Notes: generated from the sequence alone by a model not told the origin. Shown: positions 15,784 to 23,518, counted from the stretch's first letter. The stretch: DNA of 23,518 nt from SB15 sp964639245 (GCA_964639245.1 CAZXCU010000038.1:1-23518), one strand, 5' to 3'. Translations and numbers: made by a program.

Positions 15784-15890
15784 AGCCGTATGGTCAAACC
15801 CGGCGAAATTGCGTTCAATAGCGATGAGTAATTGGACGGCCTGTTGCCCGCCTAAAATATCTTTGTTGTTTGAAGTAGTATCTATCTAGC
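15766..15890 (-). pseudogene. Coding-like fragment opposite the SLOG gene end
   Basis: On the minus strand, about 40 codons between a TAG at 15890-15888 and TAA at 15768-15766 read KDILGGQQAVQLLIAIERN and on through FAGFDHTALDGKS. The string is strikingly protein-like, yet no ATG, GTG or TTG occurs in the frame. It overlaps the SLOG 3' end by 18 nt. Probably the surviving tail of a deleted gene; chance is possible. Confidence 0.25.
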
Positions 15891-15915
15891 GTTCTAATTC
15901 TGTGGAGATTGGGTC

Positions 15916-16959
15916 GTGTCTACCTACGAAATGCTCTGGGACTGTGAATACTGCGGGACACAAAAACTGCTGGGGTTGACTCATCGGTTTTGTCCGAACT
16001 GTGGCGCGGCCCAAAACCCCGCCAAGCGCTATTTCCCTTCTGAGTCGGAAAAAGTAGCGGTTGAAAATCATAAATATGTGGGGGTGGATGTTGTTTGCCC
16101 GAACTGCCAGACCCCCAGCGCTGCCAACGCCGAATTTTGCGGCAACTGCGGCACCCCCCTGACGGAAGCCGCCAAAGTTTCCCTGATCCAAGATGAGCGC
16201 ACACAGGCAGCGGATCTGGTCAAGGAAAAATTTGTGGCGGAACAGCAGCAAATCAAAGCTGTTTCTAAAACAAACTGGTTACAAAATTTATTCCGCCAGC
16301 GCATTCTTGCTGGAATCGTGGCGCTGGTGCTGGCGTGCTGCGGGTTGTGCGCGGGTGCATTCTATTTGCTGACCATCACCGAAGACCACACGGTTGAAGC
16401 GGTGGGGCATTCTTGGGAACGCGAAATTGAAGTCTTGACCTTCCAGACCGTTTCCGAATCGGACTGGGAATCGAGTGTACCGAACGGCGCATTTGAGGAA
16501 TCGTGTTCGCGTCGCCAGAGCGGAACACGCCGCATTCCTGATGGGGAAACCTGCACGACGCGCCGGGTGGATAACGGCGATGGCACATTCAGCGAAAAAC
16601 GCGAATGTAAGACAGACTACCGCGAAGAACCCGTCTATGACAATTACTGCTCCTACAAAATCAACAAATGGGTGGTGACAGATACCGCCGAGGAACGTGG
16701 CAGCGCCTTTTCTGATCCCCCTGTTTGGCCTACCCTGAATTTAAAAACGGGCGATTGTTTGGGCTGCCAGAAACAGGGCGAAAAACACGAAAAATATGTG
16801 GTCAAATTCCGCGATACCGACACCGCCAAAAGTTACGAATGTGAATTTGAGCGCGAAAATGAGTGGGCGAATTACGCACCGCAATCGACATGGACGGTCA
16901 AGATTACCAAGTATGGTGATGAGATTGACTGTGACAGTTTGAAACGTGCTTCGGGCTAA
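15916..16959 (+). CDS. Double zinc-ribbon membrane protein
   Basis: A 347-residue protein starting with GTG, GGAGA being 7 nt upstream. Two treble-type zinc ribbons lie at the N-terminus: C10-x2-C13 paired with FCPNCG near 26-31, and CPNC near 61-64 paired with FCGNCG. A linker is followed by one membrane segment (about 130-152, ILAGIVALVLACCGLCAGAFYLL). The remaining region faces the other side and carries repeated Cys, an HSWEREIEV strand and a Cys-rich loop that could form disulfides. Proteins of this layout, with a SWxRxIxV exterior domain, are common in bacteria but unstudied as far as I know. Its role is unknown; it is a possible envelope or chaperone-like factor. A terminator follows. 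Confidence 0.82.
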   Translation: MSTYEMLWDCEYCGTQKLLGLTHRFCPNCGAAQNPAKRYFPSESEKVAVENHKYVGVDVVCPNCQTPSAANAEFCGNCGTPLTEAAKVSLIQDERTQAADLVKEKFVAEQQQIKAVSKTNWLQNLFRQRILAGIVALVLACCGLCAGAFYLLTITEDHTVEAVGHSWEREIEVLTFQTVSESDWESSVPNGAFEESCSRRQSGTRRIPDGETCTTRRVDNGDGTFSEKRECKTDYREEPVYDNYCSYKINKWVVTDTAEERGSAFSDPPVWPTLNLKTGDCLGCQKQGEKHEKYVVKFRDTDTAKSYECEFERENEWANYAPQSTWTVKITKYGDEIDCDSLKRASG

Positions 16960-16981
16960 CAACACCATCCAAAATTTGATT

Positions 16982-17010
16982 ATACTGGGTACAGCCCAGT
17001 ATTTTTTATT
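16982..17010 (+). terminator. Rho-independent terminator after zinc-ribbon gene
   Basis: A perfect 8-bp stem ATACTGGG (16982-16989) with CCCAGTAT (16995-17002), a 5-nt loop and TTTTTTATT. It separates the zinc-ribbon gene from the cluster beginning at 17024. Confidence 0.85.
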
Positions 17011-17023
17011 CGGGAGAAAGCAG

Positions 17024-17503
17024 ATGCACGAAATTCAACTGGTCTCCGATGCCTACCGTGACCAGCGAGCCGCATTTTTGACCGAGCATTGGGGCGGTGT
17101 CAGCATGATTGCACGCGGCAAAGTCTATGATGACCTGACCAACCATCCCGGATTCATGGTGTTGCAAGACAATACCCTCATCGCCCTCTTGACCTATTTT
17201 ATCGAAAATGGCGAATGCGAACTCACCAGCATTTATACAGAGGTGCAGGGTCAGGGCATTGGGGATGCGCTACTCAAAGCCTATATCGAGGCAGCAAAAA
17301 CGGCGGGGTGTCATCGCGCCTTCCTGATTACCACGAATGACAACCTCAACGCACTTGGTTTTTATCAAAAACGCGGATTCGTCCTCAAAGCGCTGTACCC
17401 GAACGCACTGGCAGAATCGCGCCGCTTAAAACCGACCATCCCCCGGATCGGTTTCAACGGGATTCCCCTGCGCGATGAATTGGAATTGGAAATGCTGCTG
17501 TAA
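17024..17503 (+). CDS. GNAT family N-acetyltransferase
   Basis: A 159-residue single-domain GNAT protein. TSIYTEVQGQGIGDALL (about 67-83) is the acetyl-CoA-binding loop with Q-x-G-x-G, and NDNLNALGFYQKRGF is the C-terminal helix-strand typical of the family. The start ATG is supported by GGGAGA (17012-17017). First gene of a four-gene, same-strand cluster with short gaps (38, 9 and 30 nt), which is likely to be transcribed together. Substrate unknown. Confidence 0.85.
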   Translation: MHEIQLVSDAYRDQRAAFLTEHWGGVSMIARGKVYDDLTNHPGFMVLQDNTLIALLTYFIENGECELTSIYTEVQGQGIGDALLKAYIEAAKTAGCHRAFLITTNDNLNALGFYQKRGFVLKALYPNALAESRRLKPTIPRIGFNGIPLRDELELEMLL

Positions 17504-17521
17504 AATAATAGCGTGAGTTCC

Positions 17522-17545
17522 ATGGAGGGTTTAGAAAATCCATGA
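17522..17545 (+). other. Seven-codon leader ORF overlapping DUF2087 start
   Basis: ATG at 17522 opens MEGLENP and stops at TGA 17543-17545, which overlaps the DUF2087 ATG (17542) as ATGA. The DUF2087 gene's only GGAGGG lies within this short frame at 12 nt from its ATG, longer than usual. Re-initiation after the leader is possible; coincidence is equally plausible. Confidence 0.25.
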
Positions 17546-17826
17546 AAATCGATGGCCTTCAAGCCTATTTAGATGAAGAGGGGCGCATTACCCAATGGCC
17601 GGGTAAACGCCGCCGCCAAGATCAAATCTTGATTCTGGATTATCTCGCCTCCAAATTTGAGACAGGGCGCGACTATACCGAAACCGATGTCAACCTGATT
17701 TTGCGCCAATACCACACCTTTGAGGATTGGGCGCTGCTGCGACGGGAATTATTTGAACGTGGCTATTTGAATCGGGAAGCCGATGGGACAAAATATTGGC
17801 GGACGGAAAACACCAAATTTTTATAG
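17542..17826 (+). CDS. DUF2087 domain-containing protein
   Basis: A 94-residue protein filling the DUF2087 domain: ITQWPGKRRRQDQILILDYL (15-34), YTETDVNLIL (about 45-54), a winged-helix-like middle and LLRRELFERGYLNREADGTKYW at the C-terminus. The family resembles small winged-helix DNA-binding or adaptor proteins and often accompanies GNAT or ArsR-type regulators; a regulatory role is an inference. It is followed by the next GNAT gene after 9 nt. The GGAGGG at 12 nt from the ATG is further than usual. Confidence 0.85.
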   Translation: MKIDGLQAYLDEEGRITQWPGKRRRQDQILILDYLASKFETGRDYTETDVNLILRQYHTFEDWALLRRELFERGYLNREADGTKYWRTENTKFL

Positions 17827-17835
17827 GAAATCACC

Positions 17836-18315
17836 ATGAGTCAGTTTGTGATTCGCCCCGTTGATGAAACGGATGCGCGTGCCTTGTGGCAGGTCATCCA
17901 AACCGCCTTTGCTGAATATCGGGATAAACTAGAGCCACCCTCCGGTGTGTTTACCGAAACCGTAGAGGATATTCAGCATAAAATCCGTGAAGGCGGCGGC
18001 TTCATCGCCACATTCAAAGATAAAATCGCGGGCGGGGTGGTGTATCAGCCCAAACCTGATTATTTGTATCTGGGACGTTTGGCAGTCTTGCAAGAATTTC
18101 GCGGGCTGGGCGTGTCACGCGGGTTGGTCGAAGCTGTCGAACAACAGGCGCACATGCAGGGTTTCCCCAGAGTGCGGGTGGGGGTACGGGTTGTTTTGAC
18201 GGGCAACCAAGCCATGTTTACCCATTTGGGCTATCGTGTGGTCAGCCATGAAACACATCCCGGTTACAGCGAACCAACCTTTTTGTATATGGATAAGCCC
18301 ACGTCCCTTTCCTAA
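17836..18315 (+). CDS. GNAT family N-acetyltransferase
   Basis: A 159-residue GNAT enzyme. LYLGRLAVLQEFRGLGVSRGL (about 74-94) is the central strand plus acetyl-CoA P-loop, and the MFTHLGYRVVSHETH region matches the C-terminal half of the fold. The start is preceded by AGGA and lies 9 nt after the DUF2087 stop, indicating an operon. It is not close to the GNAT at 17024 outside family motifs. Substrate unknown; acetylation of an antibiotic or peptide is possible but not shown. Confidence 0.85.
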   Translation: MSQFVIRPVDETDARALWQVIQTAFAEYRDKLEPPSGVFTETVEDIQHKIREGGGFIATFKDKIAGGVVYQPKPDYLYLGRLAVLQEFRGLGVSRGLVEAVEQQAHMQGFPRVRVGVRVVLTGNQAMFTHLGYRVVSHETHPGYSEPTFLYMDKPTSLS

Positions 18316-18345
18316 AGACAGAGGTCGTTTTTCATCGGGGTCATC

Positions 18346-18795
18346 ATGAATCAAATCAACGATTGGTTGTATATTGGCAATGCGTGGTCGGTGCGGGATA
18401 TGGATACGCTGTGTCAGCACGGTATCGGCGCGATTTTGCAATTGGCGGGGGAGGCCAACCCGCACCCCCAAGCTGTGACCGCGTATGTTTCCGTGAATGA
18501 CGGCGCATACTTACCCCATTTTTTGCTGGAAAAAGGCATGGGTTTTGTGACCGAGCAGCACCGCCAGCAGAAAAAAATCTTGATCGCCTGCCAGATGGGG
18601 CGAAGTCGTTCGGTGTCATTCGGGATGGCTGCCCTCAAGGAAATGGAGGGGTGTTCGCTGGTTCATGCCTATCATATGATTTATGACCAGCATCCGCTTG
18701 CCATGCCGCACCGCCAACTGCTGCGCTCCCTGTGCGATTATTACGACGAAAGTTACCCTGACCTGCTGCTTGAACTTTACCCGGACTCCTTTTAA
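18346..18795 (+). CDS. Dual-specificity phosphatase-like protein
   Basis: A 149-residue protein with the cysteine phosphatase fold. The loop ACQMGRSRS (81-89) has the C-x5-R core, C82 to R88, but the His that normally precedes the Cys is Ala. A possible general acid is D52 in VSVNDGAYLP. The short N-terminal WLYIGNAWS resembles the LYLGN start of many dual-specificity phosphatases. It would remove phosphate from a protein or small molecule in the cytoplasm. Last in the four-gene cluster, 30 nt after the GNAT gene. The missing His may weaken activity, since that residue helps lower the Cys pKa. Confidence 0.8.
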   Translation: MNQINDWLYIGNAWSVRDMDTLCQHGIGAILQLAGEANPHPQAVTAYVSVNDGAYLPHFLLEKGMGFVTEQHRQQKKILIACQMGRSRSVSFGMAALKEMEGCSLVHAYHMIYDQHPLAMPHRQLLRSLCDYYDESYPDLLLELYPDSF

Positions 18796-18827
18796 GGACA
18801 AGCGGTAGAGTTGTCCCAAACATTTTT
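18796..18827 (+). terminator. Possible terminator after phosphatase gene
   Basis: GGACAA (18796-18801) with TTGTCC (18811-18816), 9-nt loop, then TTTTT a few bases later (18823-18827). The stem starts directly after the stop codon. The gap before the T tract makes it a moderate candidate. Confidence 0.4.
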
Positions 18828-18853
18828 GATTCCAATAGCTAGGCGTTTAGATC

Positions 18854-18883
18854 AAAAAGGCGGCTGGGTGCTTGCCAACCGCC
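18854..18883 (-). terminator. Rho-independent terminator of sugar operon
   Basis: Read on the minus strand, GGCGGTTGG (18883-18875) pairs with CCAGCCGCC (18867-18859; one U-G pair) around a 7-nt loop and is followed by five T (18858-18854). It lies 11 nt after the isomerase stop codon. Confidence 0.85.
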
Positions 18884-18894
18884 CGAATGGAATG

Positions 18895-20310
18895 TCAGAT
18901 GTGGTGGTAAACTTCCCAGCCCATGTAATTGCCAAAGGCTTCAGCCAGCACCCCGGCGGAAGAGGCCGCTGCCATCGCCGCGTGATGCTCAAAGCCGTGT
19001 TTGCAGACATGCCGCATGAGTTTTTGTAAATCCGGCACTTCGACCACCGCCCGACTGCCAAAGGTGTCTAAGGGGTCATCGACAAATTGACCATCCCCGA
19101 CATAGGTACGAATCATGCCTGCCCGGTCATCGGTGGTGATGCGGGCATAGGTGAAGGGGCCGGCGGGGGTGCGTCCGGCCACCGTACCATAGGTGTTTTC
19201 GGTGCCCAGGGTGGTGGCGAGAATCTCTGCGTTCGCCATCTTGACCTCGCTGCCCAAAAAGCTCTTGCCCCAGTTGCCGCAGTGGAACAGAACACATTTA
19301 TTCAAATCATTGGCGTAGTTGTTGTTCCAATCCACCAACGCGCTCGGTTGACTCGAAGCGAGGGTGAGCGCATACATTGAGGCGACTCCCGTAATATCGA
19401 CTTCGCAAGCGCTGGGCATGAGATTTTCGCTCATCATGCTCATCAGGGTACACACATTCACCCCGTAATTCTGCTGCAAGGATGTCCAGCATTGAATGGC
19501 GGTGGCATCTAAATCATAGGTGTGCATCCAGTCATCAATGATCACGCCGAGTTTTGCCATTTTGACCACTGCCGGACTGGGAACGGCATTCGTTGGTACG
19601 TAGGCTTTGATGCTGTCGAGTTTTTCCTTGACCCGCGCATGGTCATCGGTCAGGCGGTTCGCGTTTCCGAACAATTCCGACAAATCCATTGTGTTGACGC
19701 TGAGACCGAAGGCTTGCAGGAGTTTTTCGCTGTAACGGGTCGTGTTGAAATTACCCGGACGCGCCCCGATGGCTCCTAAGCGGGCGGTTTTCAACCCCTT
19801 GACGACCCGACAGACATTGACGAAATTCCGCAAATCCTGTTGGAAGGACTCCTCGGTAGGACGAACGGTGTGCCGGGTGGTGACGGTGTAATCAAAGCCA
19901 TATTGATACAGATTGTTGCACACCGAAATTTTGCCGCAGAAGGCATCCCGACGGCGTTCGACGGTGAATTGGTCTAAATCATCCGGGTAGGCTTGCACCA
20001 GAATCGGCACCCGCAACCCGGAGAGTTTAATCGTATCCGCCACCCCTTTTTCATCGCCAAAATTGGGCAGCACCACCAGAATCCCATCAATCACATGGCG
20101 GTTGGCATCAAAGAGTTCCGCGCATTTTTTGGCATGTTCCCATGTTTCCACCGCGCCGAGTTTGGTGGTCTCCTCATCCAGAATCACCGCCCCGATGTTC
20201 ATGGCATTGAGAACCTGCAAAATATCCTGACGGCCTTCCGTAATTAATCTGTCTGGGAAAAAATCGCGGTTGCCAACCAGCACCCCTAAGGTAATTTTTC
20301 GATTGATCAT
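18895..20310 (-). CDS. L-fucose/L-arabinose isomerase family protein
   Basis: A 471-residue protein of the FucI/AraA superfamily, which interconverts aldoses and ketoses with Mn2+. Visible: N-terminal GVLVGNRDFFPDRL, the CEVDITG motif with E303 and D305, VDWNN with D329, and FHCGN with H343. By analogy with FucI, E303, D329 and a His form the metal site. The length is shorter than E. coli FucI (about 590) and closer to AraA or the COG2407 group, so I do not assign the substrate; L-fucose, D-arabinose and L-arabinose are all possible. The ATG has AAGGAAA upstream. Last gene of the operon, 29 nt after the kinase, and followed by a strong terminator. Confidence 0.8.
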   Translation of the reverse strand: MINRKITLGVLVGNRDFFPDRLITEGRQDILQVLNAMNIGAVILDEETTKLGAVETWEHAKKCAELFDANRHVIDGILVVLPNFGDEKGVADTIKLSGLRVPILVQAYPDDLDQFTVERRRDAFCGKISVCNNLYQYGFDYTVTTRHTVRPTEESFQQDLRNFVNVCRVVKGLKTARLGAIGARPGNFNTTRYSEKLLQAFGLSVNTMDLSELFGNANRLTDDHARVKEKLDSIKAYVPTNAVPSPAVVKMAKLGVIIDDWMHTYDLDATAIQCWTSLQQNYGVNVCTLMSMMSENLMPSACEVDITGVASMYALTLASSQPSALVDWNNNYANDLNKCVLFHCGNWGKSFLGSEVKMANAEILATTLGTENTYGTVAGRTPAGPFTYARITTDDRAGMIRTYVGDGQFVDDPLDTFGSRAVVEVPDLQKLMRHVCKHGFEHHAAMAAASSAGVLAEAFGNYMGWEVYHHI

Positions 20311-20339
20311 TCTGTCTTTCCTTCCAATGTATAAAATTT

Positions 20340-21848
20340 CTAGAGTTGATGCAGAAGCGGTACAAGGGTGGGATACAAGGCTTGGTAAAGAGCATAGCGT
20401 TTGGCATAGTGTGCCTGCTGATCTTCACGTGGTTGGATCATTTTTTCTAAAACCACCGTTTGTTCTGCTTTGGCTTGAATATCGGGGAACAACCCTGCCC
20501 CATGCCCCGCCAGCAGCGCTGCACCCCAGCAGGCAGCTTCGGTCACTCTGGGGACTGCCACCGCAATTCCAGTGACATCGGCTTTTAACTGCACCCACAA
20601 CGCCGAACGCGCTCCCCCACCAATGGCGCGTAATTGCTGAATGTCCACACCGCCGGCTTTTAATAAATCCACATTCAGGCGCAGTTCAAAGGTCAGCCCT
20701 TCTAAAATGGCTTTAGCAACGTCGGCGCGGCTGGTCGCAAAGGTCAGTCCCAAAATTGCGCCTTTGGAGGAAGTATCAAAAGTGGGGGTGCCGCTCCCCG
20801 AAAAATGAGGCAGCACCAGCAGATTAGTAGGGGTTTGGGGGGCATGTCTGAGCAGCGCATCATAGGCATCTTGCCCGCCCTGTTGGGCTTGGCGGATTTC
20901 TTCTTGCCCGAAAGTGTCCCGGAACCAGCGCAGCAGCAATCCACCACTGTGATTGAGAGTCATAGCGAGATATACATCAGGGACAACGTGGGCATAAACC
21001 GAAATATTGCCTTGATGGAGTGTCGGATTTAATACAGGTGCATCAAGGGTGACTTCCATGACCTCGGCGGTTCCGGTAGAAACACACGCCAGTCCCGCCC
21101 GTGTTAATCCAACCCCTAACGCGCCACACGCCTGGTCATGCCCCCCGGTGACGACCAGGGGTGCTTCACTAAAACCCATTGTTTCTGCCAATTCAGGGCG
21201 CATTCTCCCGATGGCTGTACCGGATGGCTGGACTGGCGCAAGGCGTTCAGGAGTCAGTTCGAGGGCTTCTAAAATGGCAGCACACCACCCGTCCGCCCGC
21301 AAATCGAACAATTGCGTCCGCGAGGCCAAGCAGCGACTGATGGCAGGCTGTCCGGTCATTTTCTGGATAATGAAATCTTCGTACAGCAGAAATTTGACGG
21401 CTTTTTGCCAGATGTCCGGTTCATGGGTTTTTAACCACAGTAACTTTGGCAGTGTATTAATCGTGTGAACAGGCATCCCTGTCCATTCAAAGAGACGTTC
21501 CGCGCCAAACCGTTCGCGCAGCCACCCGTTTTCTACATCGGTGCGCGTGTCCATCCCTAAAATCGCCGGACGCAGGGCGGTGCCTTCTGCATTGACCGGA
21601 ATCACGGCTTCGCCCTGTACGGAAAGTCCTATCGCCACCGGGTTTTTAATCCCGGTTTGGTGAACAACCTGACTCAGAGTTTCTTGCGCCAGCGTCCATA
21701 CCAATTCAGCGTTTTGTTCTGCCCATGTCGGTTGCGGAATCTGAATCTGGTATTCCCGCAGAGCGCTCGCAAGTAGCGTGCCATCTGAGTCAAAGAGGGC
21801 GGCTTTACACCCGGTTGTGCCAATATCTAGCCCGATAACCGCGCTCAC
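20340..21848 (-). CDS. FGGY family carbohydrate kinase
   Basis: A 502-residue sugar kinase of the xylulokinase/fuculokinase type. N-terminal GLDIGTTGCKAALFD is the phosphate-binding loop; VVTGGHDQACGALGVG carries the probable catalytic Asp; IGGGARSALWVQLKADVTG is the C-terminal FGGY signature. It would phosphorylate a ketose, most simply the product of the isomerase encoded next to it. The start is a GTG, 2 nt after the oxidoreductase stop, with AGGAGA 7-8 nt upstream, so translational coupling is likely. The sugar cannot be read from the sequence. Confidence 0.88.
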   Translation of the reverse strand: MSAVIGLDIGTTGCKAALFDSDGTLLASALREYQIQIPQPTWAEQNAELVWTLAQETLSQVVHQTGIKNPVAIGLSVQGEAVIPVNAEGTALRPAILGMDTRTDVENGWLRERFGAERLFEWTGMPVHTINTLPKLLWLKTHEPDIWQKAVKFLLYEDFIIQKMTGQPAISRCLASRTQLFDLRADGWCAAILEALELTPERLAPVQPSGTAIGRMRPELAETMGFSEAPLVVTGGHDQACGALGVGLTRAGLACVSTGTAEVMEVTLDAPVLNPTLHQGNISVYAHVVPDVYLAMTLNHSGGLLLRWFRDTFGQEEIRQAQQGGQDAYDALLRHAPQTPTNLLVLPHFSGSGTPTFDTSSKGAILGLTFATSRADVAKAILEGLTFELRLNVDLLKAGGVDIQQLRAIGGGARSALWVQLKADVTGIAVAVPRVTEAACWGAALLAGHGAGLFPDIQAKAEQTVVLEKMIQPREDQQAHYAKRYALYQALYPTLVPLLHQL

Positions 21849-21850
21849 AG

Positions 21851-23203
21851 TTAGGTCTCCTGTGCCGCAATGGTATTTAAGCGGACGAGTAAGTCAGCTT
21901 CAGTAATCCCGCCGTCGCGCCATGTGTCTTGTAATTGGCGCAAGCGCACAATGGTTGAATAGGCGGGCAGTTCAACATCTTCATAGGTGATGACCGCGCC
22001 TTTTGCCACTGGTCGTCGAATCACCGCGCCTTTGGCAATCCCAATCGGTAAGGCATGTTGGGCGGCGGCGTTCTCAGCACTGTCCGTCATGCCATAGTGG
22101 GTACGCCCCCCGATTCGTTCGAGTTCATCGCCCGGTTTTAAATCTCGTTTGGCAACCGAGCAGACCTCCGCAACCAGTTTTTTACCGGGAGCCATGGTGG
22201 ACTTGCCCTGTAACACCGCTTGTCCAACCGACAGCGGCACTTCCATGCTGCATAGATGAAACGGGCGGAGCAGCACATAATTAGGGCCATTCCCCATATC
22301 CCGTAAAATTAAAGCCTCACGCAAGCGCGGTTTATCCGTAGTAAATATCAGGAATACACCCGGCGCAAGGTCACCAATCACGTAATCAACCACCCCGTAA
22401 CGGCTCAACACCCCGCCATTTTCCTTAAGCGCAAAAGTATCTTTAAATTGATTGATATTGATGCGTGGCCCATGCAGCCCGAACACATCGGGGACTAAGC
22501 CAGTGGCATTGGCAACACAGGCCATTTCAATCATGGTTTTTGAGCCGTCCACAAATTCAATCAACATTTCAGGAGTCAGGCCACGTCGGGCGGCTTCTGT
22601 GGCTAAATCTTCCGGTACAGCCTCTCGATTGAGGGGGTTATTTTTGCCTTTGCCGGCAGCCACAATCGTTAAGCCCAAGGCCATTGCAAAATCATAAAGT
22701 TCGTACAGGGCAGAGGGTTCATCGCCCGCACCAATGGCGTAAATCACACCGTGTTGGTCGGCAAACCATTTGAGCAGTGGCCCCACCGTAATATCCATTT
22801 CGACACTCATGGTAATGATGTGCTTGTGTTGCAAAATTGTCCGTAAGGTGGCCTTAGCACTCACATCCGGGTGTCCAGTGGATTCAATGACCGCCTGAAT
22901 TTTCGGGGCATCTGTCACCAAACGATAATCGGCAGCTGCAATAAACAAGCCTTGCATCAGCGCACGGTTGGCATCATCCAGTGTTTCCGCCACGATGACT
23001 TTTTCTCTGGGGTGTCCGGCAATGGCATAGGCTTCAACTGCGCGATTCAAGTCAATATCGGCTGTCATCACAATAGCTTGGGCAGGCATTAAGGAAACCT
23101 GACTCACAATATCCGTTCCCATTTGCCCCGCCCCAACCAAGCCAACCCAGATGGCTTGATTCGCGTCCTGTAATGTTTTAAGTTCCGTAGATAATCCAAA
23201 CAA
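21851..23203 (-). CDS. NAD(P)-dependent oxidoreductase with C-terminal SAF domain
   Basis: A 450-residue protein of the COG4091 type. Near the N-terminus the Rossmann loop GLVGAGQMGTDIV (about 21-33) binds NAD(P); the next 300 residues resemble homoserine dehydrogenase-like oxidoreductases; a SAF domain (about 360-425, with DLKPGDELERIGG and ITYEDVELP) ends the chain. The family is often called predicted homoserine dehydrogenase, but its place beside a sugar kinase and isomerase points to sugar or sugar-acid metabolism. The start is TTG with AGAGG about 6 nt upstream, since no ATG fits. It follows the dehydrogenase by 9 nt and precedes the kinase by 2 nt. Confidence 0.83.
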   Translation of the reverse strand: MFGLSTELKTLQDANQAIWVGLVGAGQMGTDIVSQVSLMPAQAIVMTADIDLNRAVEAYAIAGHPREKVIVAETLDDANRALMQGLFIAAADYRLVTDAPKIQAVIESTGHPDVSAKATLRTILQHKHIITMSVEMDITVGPLLKWFADQHGVIYAIGAGDEPSALYELYDFAMALGLTIVAAGKGKNNPLNREAVPEDLATEAARRGLTPEMLIEFVDGSKTMIEMACVANATGLVPDVFGLHGPRININQFKDTFALKENGGVLSRYGVVDYVIGDLAPGVFLIFTTDKPRLREALILRDMGNGPNYVLLRPFHLCSMEVPLSVGQAVLQGKSTMAPGKKLVAEVCSVAKRDLKPGDELERIGGRTHYGMTDSAENAAAQHALPIGIAKGAVIRRPVAKGAVITYEDVELPAYSTIVRLRQLQDTWRDGGITEADLLVRLNTIAAQET

Positions 23204-23212
23204 GATGACCTC

Positions 23213-23518
23213 TCAGTCTACGTTAGGCGTAAGAATGACTTTCAATGCTGTTGCTGTGAGTGCCGCCTGAAATGCTTCCTCCGCCCGTGCCAGTGGATAG
23301 GTGGCGGTGATGATTTTGTCGGCTTCAATCAACTTGCGGTCAAGCAAATCCAGCGCGGTCTGGTGCATACTGGGGTGATAGGAAAATGTTCCAATCACGC
23401 TAATTTCATCATAATGAATCCGATTGCTGTCGAGTTGTGTGATGGGATCCTGTTTAGGTAGCCCACCAAACAGGCTCACCCGTCCCCGCTTCCGCACAAT
23501 ATTGACGGCCTGTGCCTG
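23213..23518 (-). CDS. Medium-chain dehydrogenase/reductase, C-terminal part
   Basis: The last 101 residues of a zinc-type alcohol dehydrogenase, cut by the right edge and open to position 23518. The segment NIVRKRGRVSLFGGLPKQ is the end of the Rossmann fold, IGTFSYHPSMHQTALDLL follows, and the tail LIEADKIITATYPLARAEEAFQ is typical of sorbitol or threonine dehydrogenase-like MDR proteins. The zinc ligands and cofactor loop lie outside the window. It is the most upstream gene of the operon visible here and probably oxidises a polyol or sugar alcohol. Confidence 0.82.
   Translation of the reverse strand, partial: QAQAVNIVRKRGRVSLFGGLPKQDPITQLDSNRIHYDEISVIGTFSYHPSMHQTALDLLDRKLIEADKIITATYPLARAEEAFQAALTATALKVILTPNVD

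Noticed and set aside
1..23518. CRISPR array, insertion sequence, tRNA or rRNA
   Set aside because: No regularly spaced direct repeats of CRISPR type, no transposase gene or terminal repeats, and no tRNA-like cloverleaf or rRNA segment was seen.

Overview
The window looks like a chromosomal segment from an uncultivated or little-studied bacterium, most likely of the Chloroflexota (Anaerolineae-like). This is an inference from gene style only: several free-standing GNAT acetyltransferases, a membrane-anchored sulfite-oxidase-like molybdoenzyme, a zinc-ribbon membrane protein and a prokaryotic SLOG protein. There is no rRNA, tRNA, transposase, CRISPR array or phage gene. Base composition is mixed: most genes have a moderate GC, but the 2642-4145 pair, the 5939-7869 pair and the 12010-13977 helicase are clearly more AT-rich and look like accessory insertions.

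Layout. 1-1226 (-): the 5' part of a secreted protein that starts with GTG and carries a degenerate 28-30 residue repeat, cut by the window edge. 1344-2597 (+): GabT-like aminotransferase with a good terminator. 2642-3190 (-) and 3255-4145 (+): a divergent AT-rich pair, an unrecognised helical protein and an exported TPR protein, the latter followed by an in-frame decayed coding remnant. 4378-5799 (+): glutamine synthetase with its own promoter and terminator. 5939-7869 (+): an AAA/OLD-like ATPase overlapping a DUF4276 TOPRIM-like protein, a probable two-gene defence module. 7883-9332 (-): tandem paralogous GNAT enzymes separated by a palindromic element. 9602-10315 (-): AlkD-like DNA alkylation repair protein. 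10389-11990 (+): membrane molybdoenzyme with an internal twin-arginine motif. 12010-13977 (-): NERD nuclease-UvrD-like helicase. 14224-15783 (+): methyltransferase and SLOG/LSDAT protein. 15916-16959 (+): zinc-ribbon membrane protein. 17024-18795 (+): compact cluster GNAT - DUF2087 - GNAT - dual-specificity phosphatase-like protein. 18895-23518 (-): a tightly spaced sugar or polyol catabolic operon read right to left (medium-chain dehydrogenase - SAF-domain oxidoreductase - FGGY kinase - fucose/arabinose-isomerase-family protein), ending in a clear terminator.

How the genes work together. The right-hand operon gives a coherent set: oxidation, isomerisation and phosphorylation of an unidentified sugar, deoxysugar or polyol. 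The most interesting accessory content is the ATPase-DUF4276 pair and the NERD-helicase, both resembling anti-phage or genome-conflict components, with a SLOG protein and an alkylation repair protein within 10 kb. Nothing seen proves that these cooperate. The best candidates for something not well described are the ATPase-DUF4276 pair, the molybdoenzyme with four membrane segments followed by a Tat-type motif, and the substrate of the SAF-oxidoreductase/isomerase operon.
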